A DNA stretch of 64,000 bases from Anaeramoeba flamelloides (lineage: Eukaryota > Metamonada > Anaeramoebidae). Shown here piece after piece: positions 36,401 to 45,700 of this stretch (positions are counted from its first letter, which is position 1; the number at the start of each line of letters is the position of its first letter). The DNA lies in assembly GCA_027625915.1 (NCBI GenBank), contig JANTQA010000057.1:10602001-10666000 (forward strand), written 5' to 3'. Made by a program: the position numbers and the translations under genes. Under the pieces are notes generated by a model, which was not told the DNA's origin, searched no databases, and saw only the letters and a program-made list of their open reading frames with translations.

Positions 36401-39400
36401 CAAAAGAATCCAGTAAAATCATGGATGTTTCTCTATTCTTTTGAATTCTGGAAAACCTAATACACTGAATAATATCATAAGCAATTTTTTTTCTATTTCA
36501 GTTTTATTGGATGAGTACAACATTTTCAAAACTATTAGTTATTATCTATCAAAGTAAATATATCCAAGTTGAATTAAACTAATTTTCATTCTTCAGTTTA
36601 TTTGAAATTTCTTACCCCCCCAAAAAAAAAACACCTTTTTTTCTTGACTAGAGACTTTTAAAATAGGTGGTTATCTAACAACAATAAATAAAATAGTCTC
36701 ATAAATTTGAAGTTCTGGATTTTTGATTATATTGCGAATAAACTTTATTATTAAAGGTGAAATGTTAATGAACGTAGTAGTTTTGTCAAACTTTTTTCCC
36801 CATTTTTATTTTTTCATGCTATTAAAGTGTAAACGTTTTTTTTTTTTTAAAGTGCTTTCCTTCACACTCCAAACTCTAACCCACATCTACAGGATGATCC
36901 TCACTTAATTAAAATAGATAACTTTCAAAAAGTTTTAATTCTTAAAAATTTTTTACTATTTTAAAATAGAAAACTTCAAAAAAGCTTTAAAAAAGTCCTC
37001 AGATTTTTAAAATTGCTATACTTTTTATTTATTTCAATTAAATTAATGGAAGTGTAACCTTACATGGAATTGTCTAACACTTTATTGATTATAATGACTA
37101 TTTTCATGAGAAGATGGCCATTTTCGAATAGGCAACATTCTCACAAAAATGGTGCTTTTTAACTTGCTCTGACAACTATGGGTGTTATTTGGGGAAAACA
37201 TTCATATTCAATAAAATTTCAAATCCTAATTCCAAAAAGAATTTACAGAAACAATGAAAAACTTGATTTTTTTTTTCGCACATTTAGATTTTATCCTATT
37301 ATAGATGCCTTAAGTATCAACTTTAAAAATTTTATCAAATAGAACGAGTTTGGTAAAACCATAATCATCATTCAACAGAGAAGGTCCAATCATAAAAGTC
37401 ATTAATTAGATGTGTTTTGTGTTTTTCAAAGTAAAACCAAGATCATTTGCAAAAGTAAACCGACGTAAACCTGGAGATATTTTCCAAAGTTAATTATTCT
37501 TTTTTTTTTTTTTGTATTACTATTGAAAGGATAGTTTCAAAAATAATAACTGGTTGAGTCACCAAGGGTTGGATGTCAGATTAACCAAAAAATATTTGCT
37601 TCAAAGATTATTCAATTTTTAATGATTGAATTTTTGGTTTAGTAATCAGTTCATTCATAGAGTACCTCTACTCTTTTGAAAATCGAACCAATATTAGTTT
37701 GAGTTTATTAATTGTTTTCAAAATAATAAATAATCGTTTTTAAATAGTATTGAGTGAAAAAGGAAGAAATAATAAACTTTGATTTTTGTTTTTGGTTTGT
37801 TTTTCAGATAAATTAAAAACTAAATAAAAAAAATATCATTCTGGATAAAGAAGAAGAAATTTTGATTAAAAGTAGGTTTAAATGTGATTCTAATAATCAT
37901 TTAAAATTGAAATATAAAATTTATTCTTTTGTTCATATCCCTTTCTTATTATTGGTAAATTATGTTTGATTATAATTATTTTGGATTTTAAAAAAATTAT
38001 GACGTTCTGATTTATCTTTTTTATTCTAATTTCAAAAATCATTGAAAGAAAACCTTCCAAATCAAACAACAGTATAGAATTTTTTCTTGAACTTGCGTTT
38101 TTTTAAAAAGCCTTTAATTAGGATCTAAAATAAAACTAAATAGAGAAAAATGTTTTTTTTTTATCCATAAATCTGGAGATGAAAGAATTACTTTAAATTA
38201 TAGATCAATCTCAATTAACAACACTTTAGCAAGCTTCTTTCTAAAACCTATTTATAAAGAAATAGAATACTGTTGGAATCTAGTTTCAAATTCTCAATTT
38301 GGTTTCAAAAAAATATATATGAATTTCAGAATAGCTAAATTTATTATTTGAACTAGAAAAACTCAAAAAGAAATATAAAAATACAGAATTTATTATTATT
38401 ACAACCAACATTAAAAAAATTTTACAAAACAATTAGTCATGCATTAGTCCATTATGAGTTAAATAAATATATTAAAAATAAAAAATCAAAATTTGGTCAC
38501 AAAAATATTATAAAAAAAGAAGGAATAGGAGTTTATCAAGGGGATACTCTTTCTCCCTTAATGTTTGGATTTATTAACTCTTTTTTAATTGAAAAAATAA
38601 AAGATTTAGTTCTCCGTGTTCCAATTTTTGCCGATGACTTAATTTAAATAATGAAAGTACCTATTCCAGAAATTGACAAAAAGTTAAAAATAATTTATAA
38701 AATTATCCAAGAATTTGGAATGAACCCAAATATTGATAAGACTTTAAAATCAAACCAATAATCTCAGAAATAAAATATTTTAGAATTTTGAATTGAAAAA
38801 GAAAAACATTTTCAAATAAACTTCAAAAAAGTAAAAATTAATTTTAAAAAAATAAAAATGATTTTTAACCAACAAAAATTATCAAATGGAGCATAATTAC
38901 AAATGTTTAAATCAATACGAATTAGTCAATTATTTTATGGATTAGTTATCTTTAATCTAACCCAAAACGATTTCAACAGGATAGATGCTTGGATAAATAA
39001 AAAAGCCACAAAATTTTTAAAAATTAATCCACATTCTCCAAGAATAATTTATAAAACTGAATGCAAAAATTTTTCAAGTCAGAATTTCAATTTATAAAAG
39101 AAGATTTAAATTCAAAAAGAAATCAGAAATTCTTGGATTCAAACACATATCAAGAAAACAAAAATTTTCAAAAAAAGATCATGAAAATATTAATTGGGAA
39201 AAAGATAATTTAAAATTATCTCGAAGGTAAATCTTTATAAATTTAGAGAAAATATAACAAACAATAGCTCTTGATCGAAAGGTCAAGAATATTTGAAAAT
39301 TATTAGGTATAATAATACTGTCAACAAACAATCCCGCCGTCAAGTGCTGTAGAGTGCCTATCTTATCCAGAATTTAAAAGAATAGAGAAAAATCAAATAA

Positions 39401-40498
39401 GATTTTACTCAATTCTTTTAAATTTTGGAAAAGCTAAAGGCTGTTTTCTTGAGTTTTTTGTTTATTCGAAAATCTATTGATTTTTTAATCAAAACAAAAA
39501 AAAAAAAAACCTAACGAAAAGTGTCGTCAAGTGCCTAGCTTTTCGAGAATTTAAAAGAATAGAGTAAAATTAAATAATTTTACTCAATTCTTTTGAATCC
39601 TGGAAAAGCTAATGGCATTTTTTTTTTAATTTGAGAAATTAAACGAAAATTAAATAAATTTTCGTTTTATTTCTCAAATTAAAAAACCCCAAACATCAAA
39701 CAGGATGTAATTTTGTTGAATCACTTCTCTTCAAAAATAAAAAAAAAATCATTTTATAATTTATTCCAAGTTTTTGTATAAACATTACAAGATTTCCATT
39801 CAAGAAAATAAAAAAAAATAAATAAATTCTCATTTTTTTTTTTTTTTTTATATTTTTTATTTTATTTATATTTTCTAAAGAATCACTTTCTAAAAAAGAT
39901 AAAGGGAAACTGGATAAAGAAGCAGGTTTATTATATGGTTTGATTCATGCAAGATATATCCTCACAAGGAGAGGAATGAAAGAAATGATCAAAAAACTAA
40001 AAAATTTTACTTTTGGAAAATGCACTCGATACCAATGTAAAAATAAATCATTGATTCCCATTGGACTCCATGATACACCCGGAAAAGTAAAAAATTATTT
40101 TTATAATCAGCTATTTATTTTAAGCAATTAATTTCTATCCTTTACATTTCTTCAACTATTCATTTTGCTTTTTAAATTACATTCCCATTATTCAAAAATT
40201 CCAAAAATAGAATTCTGTCAAATTATACTGTCCTAACTGTCAAAAAATATACCATTCACCAAAATATGTTTCTTCGATTGATGGCGCATTTTTTGGAACA
40301 TCCTTTCCGCACTTCTTCCTGTCCATATTTCCACAATATAAACCAAAATATACCAAAGAAAGTGAATTTGTTCCAAAAATTTTTGGATTTGAAATACACA
40401 GATCAGTACCAAAATATGATCCATCTGAAAGACTTAATTCAAAAAACAAAGAAAGAAAAAAAAACCAAAATAAGATCGAAATTGAGAAGGAGAATTAG
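33479..40498 (+). CDS. CSNK2B: casein kinase II regulatory (beta) subunit
   Basis: Regulatory dimer-forming subunit of protein kinase CK2 (nucleus and cytoplasm). Exons are 33479-33830, 39881-40086 and 40211-40498 (TAG), 281 residues; all joins keep phase. The core is collinear with animal CK2-beta: WPEWFCDLEGNEWFVEIND (65-83), IPHYHLALDTI (99-109), LLYGLIHARYILTRRGM (134-150), IPIGLHDTPG (176-185), VKLYCPNC (189-196) and GAFFGTSFPH. The zinc ribbon that mediates dimerisation is complete, C165-x4-C170-x22-C193-x2-C196, with spacing identical to the human protein. A 60-residue N-terminal extension is Ser/Glu/Thr-rich with an (ET)n run at 36-49 encoded by GAAACA repeats, a possible CK2 autophosphorylation stretch. 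The tail is basic rather than the human proline/lysine end. Confidence 0.96.
34201..34430. mobile_element. M2 MITE in the CK2-beta intron
   Basis: Left end TACTGTTAATTGTAAATTTA is diverged; right end GAATGAAAATTTTGTTCCAT then TTTGCACCAAATAATA is clear. About 230 bp, non-coding. Confidence 0.7.
36084..36460 (-). mobile_element. PAL element B, partial and inverted
   Basis: A type-1 palindrome at 36084-36165 (GGTTTTTTTTAATTTTTGTA ... complement) and type-2 palindromes at 36176-36250 and 36388-36457. Degenerate decamer linkers are at 36250-36278 (GGCACTCTACGCCACTTGTT) and 36361-36384. The order matches PAL-A, so it lies opposite to C, D and E. The ends of the full element are not seen. Confidence 0.72.
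38150..39230 (+). mobile_element. LINE (non-LTR) reverse transcriptase relic
   Basis: Conceptual fragments in several frames carry reverse-transcriptase motifs in order: HKSGDERITLNYRSISINNT (the KxGD...NYRPISL block), SQFGFK, GVYQGDTLSPLMFGF (motif B, PQG..LSP.LF), IFADDLI (motif C, normally YADD) and the thumb-like DFNRIDAWINKKATKFLK. Several stops and frameshifts show it is dead. No endonuclease was recognised upstream and no zinc knuckle downstream; PAL-C follows within about 100 bases. Confidence 0.82.
39335..39790 (+). mobile_element. PAL element C
   Basis: In order: linker decamers (39335-39358, CGCCGTCAAGTGCTGTAGAG), type-2 palindrome (39362-39436), linker (39520-39539, AGTGTCGTCAAGTGCCTAGC), type-2 palindrome (39537-39610), type-1 palindrome (39617-39688), then a terminal hairpin (39704-39727) and a segment to about 39790 nearly identical to PAL-D, ending in A-rich sequence. 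The leading half seen in D and E is missing; the LINE relic is there instead. Confidence 0.8.
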
Positions 40499-40929
40499 AA
40501 TAATTCTTTTAAACACCAAATTACATTTATTTTTATTAACTTTAATAATAATCGAAAGTAATTTAATAATACGTTTAATTATATATGTATTGATAAATTT
40601 TATTAATTGATTTAAATTAAAATTTTAAATTAATTTTCAAAAAATAATTTATAAATCAGTAGGTTTTAAATAAAATTTTTAATCGTTATTATTATCATTA
40701 ATATTTTGAAGTTTTTCTTTATATATCTTTATATATTGGATCAATATATTTATTTGAAAAGTTTGTTTTACGGAAAATAAATGCCTATCTAAATTCGATT
40801 AAAATACAGTTTTAATTTTAATTATTGATTTAATATTTATCTTCAACAAACCTCAGAATCTTTTACTAAAAATGGGAAAAAAAGAAAAATATTTTCAACG
40901 TTTTATTAGAGGTTTTGATGATATCTATG

Positions 40930-41060
40930 CTTAAGTCACGATAAAGTTACAAAAATTGTGATTATTCTTATCAAATCGGGATAATTTTTAAAAAATTGCG
41001 ATAATTATTTAAAAATCATGATAAATACCAAAATATCGCGATTAAAAAGTAATCGCGATA
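40930..41060. repeat. degenerate array of TCGCGATAA-like motifs
   Basis: Six or seven occurrences of (T)CrnGATAA separated by 12-25 bases, the clearest being ATCGCGATTA and ATCGCGATAT at the right end. The spacing is irregular. It may be a decayed tandem repeat or a cluster of binding sites; I cannot tell which. Confidence 0.5.
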
Positions 41061-41311
41061 TAAATGTTGATTGGGCCTTTGAGGTTAATTGAGCAATATT
41101 TTTATAAAAAAAATTTTTTTTATCAAAAAAATAGATTATGTGAAAAAAAATTATTCTTGAAAAAACAACAAAAAAGATACTTGATTCAATCAAGGATCAG
41201 ATCAAAAGAGTTTTGTTGTATTTTCTTTTTGATTTGGTTGACAAACCTAAAGATCCTTTTAGATCAACAACAATAATAACTAAAGATAATGAAATATTTT
41301 CTCAGTCAATT

Positions 41312-42430
41312 GTGGCGATCCAAAAAAATCAACATAAAAAGAAACAACCACCAACCCATTCAAAACTTTTGGTACAAAAAAAAATTTTGTAGGAAATTAA
41401 ATTTATACTTTTTTTTGTTATTTTTTTACTCTCTTTCATTTGAGAGGATACTGATGAGTTGTTCAAAAAAATGAATACAAAAGAAATATATGACATCACA
41501 ATAGAATATTTTCTGACTAATATGACCAAGCACTCTATAAGAAAAAATGAATTAAAATAAAAGTCTAAATAGCAAGTCATTCAACTTACCAGAAACATAT
41601 ATCCTCTCAATACTACGACTATTTGTATATCTTAATTTTTTTATTTAATTTTTTTTTCCACTTTCCATTTTTTTCTCTTTTAATTTTTCTTTTTTTTCGA
41701 AAACTAAATTGAGTTTTAAATACTTCTAATGAATGTAATTAAAAGGTTCTTTTGAATACTCTTTGAATTAGGAGTCACAAATTTAGTCACTTCAAAACTC
41801 TCTCTTTAACAGATTAAGAACTCTGGGGCACTTAACCCTTATCAATAAAGACTCTCTTTCATTTCTTGATTTTCTTTCTATTTTTCTTGTCTTTATTTAA
41901 AAATCAATTTTTTTTTTTTCATTTTCATATTGAAAAGTTATCCTATGAGTTATAATCTTACCTAAATTAAAGATAGGGTAAAAAATCCTACCTAAATTTA
42001 GAGTTTCTGGGAGTGACGTAGAGTGCCTCCAAGAGCCTAGGTTTTATTGAGTTTTTCTATTTTATTTGTTCAGTGTTATCGGTTTTTTTGAGGTTTTCTA
42101 TTTTATTTATATAGGGTTCCAGGTTTTTTTTACTTTTTGAAATAAACAGAAAATTTTAATAAATTTTCTTTTTTTTATTTTTCAAAATAAAAAAAACCTA
42201 ACAAAAATCTATTGATTTTCCAAATAAACAGAAAACTCAAAAAAACCTAACGGCAGTTTTTTTTAATTTTAGAAATTAAACGAAAATTAAATAAATTTTC
42301 AGTTTATTTCTCAAATTAAAGAAAAAAACTAACAAAAAACAGGAAGTGATTTTGTTGAATCACTTCTCTTCAAAAATAAAAAAAAAATCATTTTATAATC
42401 ATTCCAAGTTTTTTGTATAAACATTACGAG
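41312..42430 (+). mobile_element. PAL element D
   Basis: The leading part (GTGGCGATCCAAAAAAATC, then AAACAACCACCAACC, then CTCTTTCATT) matches PAL-E at 45964 onward. Then come a linker (42011-42040, GTGACGTAGAGTGCCTCC) and type-1 palindromes (42125-42199 and 42255-42330); the type-2 palindromes are absent. The terminal hairpin is at 42343-42366, then the 3' segment shared with PAL-C and a poly-A run near 42440. An unrelated 409-base insertion interrupts the leading part. Confidence 0.8.
41442..41850. mobile_element. 409-base insertion within PAL-D, with 14-base target duplication
   Basis: Flanked by the exact direct repeat ACTCTCTTTCATTT at 41428-41441 and 41851-41864; PAL-E has a single copy at the corresponding site. 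An 11-base inverted repeat (TTGAGAGGATA / TATCCTCTCAA) lies at 41440-41450 and about 41598-41608. No ORF or known head is recognised. The duplication length suits a retroposon. Confidence 0.75.
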
Positions 42431-42598
42431 ATTTACAGCAAAAAAAAAAAAAAAAAACAATTAAATTTAAATAATCTATTTTACTTTTAAAAAAAAATTC
42501 TCACCATATAATAAGTCAAAGTTTTTATGAGAGATATTATAATTATAAACAAATTTAAATCCAAATTTTCAACGTGATTAAATGATAAAGTTAAAATA

Positions 42599-42640
<42 letters not shown>

Positions 42641-42702
42641 AATTTCAAGTAATTCGAATACTAGCCAAAATAAAAATAATAATAATGATAACAATAAAAA
42701 GA

Positions 42703-45700
42703 TTATTTAAAATTTTTTTTAAATATTTTTAAAACTTTTAACCCAACTTGATTCATTTCCTTATCATCTGCAGTTATACATTCCTTTACTAATTGGGAAA
42801 CATAGTTTGTTCTAAATAGATGAATCACCTTTTTATTTAAAATCAGCAATATATCTGCTATCAATTGAACGGTGGTGATTAAAATATTATCAAAACGGTC
42901 TTCATCGGGTGTGTTTGCGATCTGCTGGATAAATATTAATAAATCTGGGATTAGATCTAAAAATAAATGTCCCATTTTATCACGATTAAACCCTTGAATC
43001 ATTGCAGTATATAAATCCAAAATGGAATTTCTTCTTCTTGCCAAGAAATGCACGTCTTTTTCTATTTTGAAATCTATATTTAATTCCAATTGCTGTTTTA
43101 GAATTGAAGAAATATATTCCAAATATGGCTCAAAATCCCCTTCTAATGATATGGCGATATCTGCAAAGGTTTCAATCATCGAGGTGTGGATGTCCCGATT
43201 AATTTTTGGATTATTAATTGAAGTTATTAAAATTTCGATATAATTATTTTTGTATTCATCTGGGAACTGTTTTTTAAAATTACGGAATAAATTTGTAGTT
43301 GTTGTTAAAGAAAGAGTGCATAATTTAATTTCATGATAAGATTGGATCCCACCGATAATGTAATCATGAATTTTGGGTAAAAAATTGGAAAAATCTAATT
43401 TTAGTGCCGAAATCAAAGAATTTATACACATCATTGCTTCCTCGTGAGAATTTGAATGCTTGTTATTAAAAACCAAAATTAAACATTGCACAATCCTTCC
43501 AGAATAATCTAATATTTCATTTTGTAGCTGTGAAATTACACTTTGTATTATACCACACAAATAACCTTGGGTTTGTAATAAGATGATTTCTTCTTTTTTA
43601 GATAGAACTTCTATTTTTAAAGAATTTTCTAGTTTTGATAAAAATGGCTCAATAAGTTCGACTAAGATATTAAAACAATTTTTTGGCGTGTTATTTAGGA
43701 TTGAAATTAATGCTTCATAAGCATAACACCTTAAATTATATTCATCAGCATCTTCTCTTTCTGTCGTTTCAAATAATTTTTCAATAATTTGAATAAACAT
43801 ATCCGAAAAAAAATTCATTGAAAATGATTCTTCATCAATTTGACATTCGTTTTTACCAATCATTAAACTTTGCAATGCCCATGCAGAATTAGATGCAACA
43901 TATGGCTCATTTGATAATGAATTTAATAATTCTTGAACAATTTGTTTGATTAATAATTCATTTTTGTTTACATTGCTATTGTTATCCGTTGTGGTGATTT
44001 CAAGAATAGGTCTTAAATGGTAAGTAAAAAGTTGTGAAAATGTAAAATTTGTTGAATGTCTGACTTTGATGTTATTGTCAGTTAAATATTGCGATAATAT
44101 TTTTGTTGCATTTTGAATGATCTCTGGGAAATTATCTGTTTCAACACCTTCAATAATTGAACCTAACGTTAAAATTGCTGCATCCTTCTTGTTCCATTCA
44201 TCAGAAATTAAATTATCATTTATAAAGTTTGCCAAAATGGTGAATATTTGATCTCCAATGATTGTTGAAAAGATCGTTAAACAGACTATTGTTGCCTTTT
44301 CGATATTCCAAATCCCTTCTTCTTCTTCACTGAAATCGGTTTGCTTAACAAATAAATTACAGATTTCGGGTAATAAAGTTTCGGATACAGTCGAAATATA
44401 TCCTTTTGATACTTGTTCTATTTCACCCCCAAATTCTTTTATTTTTTCGTTTTCCTCAGAAATACTAATTTCTTCTTCGCAAATAGTACTCCAGAATTCG
44501 ATTGCCTGTAAAATTACATTTTCCATGTTACTTGAAAAAATTACAAGAGTTAACTAATTAATTAATATTTTTTTTTTTTATGATTGTTTTTTTTTCAAAG
44601 TTTTATTTTAAAAGATTTTTTTTTGTTTGTAAATTTTTAATATTATATTAATTCAGAAATTGAAATTATTTTTTTTATATTTATTTCTTTTAAAAATGGT
44701 AATTTAATTATCGATATTTATTTTGCTTTCTTTTGTTTCACTTTTAGTTGAATTTTTAATTTTTGTTTACTTTTTTTATTAATATTGAAAAAGATCATTT
44801 TTTGTTAAATATAAATAACTTTATGAATTATTAAAATTTACTTTTCCAATTATATTTAAATAAATATTTTTAATAACAAAAAATAGATAGATATTATTAA
44901 AATTAAATTTTCAATCCTAATTTTAATCAACTAATGAAAGAATTAATCAAAATATTTTTATTAAGGTAATAGTAAACATAAAAAAAATCTTCTATTAAAA
45001 TTAATAACAAATTCAAAATAAAATTACTAGAATCTTGAAATTGAAAAACAAAGTAAAAATCTGAGTACTACAATACCAAACTTTACTTTTAAAGCTATTT
45101 TCCGAAATGAATCATTGCTTTAAAAAGTTTGATCTTAATTTTTCTCATTTTTGAAAAGTTCAAAATTCAACATATTTCCAATGATTATTTCAAAAAAAAA
45201 ATTATTTTATTTGAAGAAGAAAGAAATCTTATTATTCGTGAAGGAAATGTTTACAATAAATTACACTTTAAAAATGAAACCTAAAAGTTCTTTAAAATAA
45301 CCCGGTATCAAAAATCTACTTGGTTTCAAAAAAATTACAATAATTATTTGAAACTTGTAAAAAAATATAATTTGTTGATTCAAAGTAGAGTTCAAATCAA
45401 TTTTTTCATTTTATTTGAACGAAAAAATCAGAGAAAAAAAATCATACCTTGAAATTAAAAATTCCCCCAAAATACTTTTTTAAAACCTGGAAAATTCAAC
45501 TTATAACCAAAAGAAAAACTTTTTTAATTGGATTATTTTTATTTTTTATACTTTTTAACTTTTCCAAATTTACCTTTTTAAGTTGTTTAGGTTCCTTTGG
45601 CTCCTTTGGTTCCTTTGATTAGTTTGGTTACTTTGGTTATTTTGGTTCCTTCGATTCCTCCTCTTTTTGTTTTTTTTTAGGTGTTTGGAAAAGGTAAAAG

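Larger units (their letters stand above)
33831..39880 (+). other. 6.05 kb intron of the CK2-beta gene
   Basis: The donor GTTTGC follows codon 117 plus one base and the acceptor is CTAAAG; phase 1 is kept, giving Gln-118. Contents are an M2 MITE (34201-34430), two copies of the 16-base palindrome TGATTCCATGGAATCA (34831-34846 and 35254-35269), PAL element B (36084-36460), a LINE reverse-transcriptase relic (38150-39230) and PAL element C (39335-39790), ending only about 90 bases before exon 2. From 36500 to 38100 nothing was identified. Confidence 0.88.
40499..42702. other. 2.2 kb between the convergent CK2-beta and importin genes
   Basis: Holds a loose array of TCGCGAT-like motifs (40930-41060), PAL element D with an internal insertion, and a (TA)n run (42603-42638) close to the importin stop. 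No gene was recognised. Both flanking genes end here, so the region contains both 3' untranslated regions. Confidence 0.65.

Noticed and set aside
38903-39097. A 64-codon host gene
   Set aside because: It lies in the LINE relic and resembles the thumb region after the reverse-transcriptase motifs.
39940-40131. A separate small gene containing LLYGLIHARYILT-like sequence
   Set aside because: It is exon 2 of the CK2-beta gene; phase and homology join it to 33479-33830 and 40211-40498.
41450-41610. CTGATGAG followed by GAAA, with flanking 11-base inverted arms, like a hammerhead ribozyme
   Set aside because: After CTGATGAG no stem II can be drawn before a GAAA, and stem III would have almost no pairs. 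The core match is probably chance; only the inverted repeat was kept.
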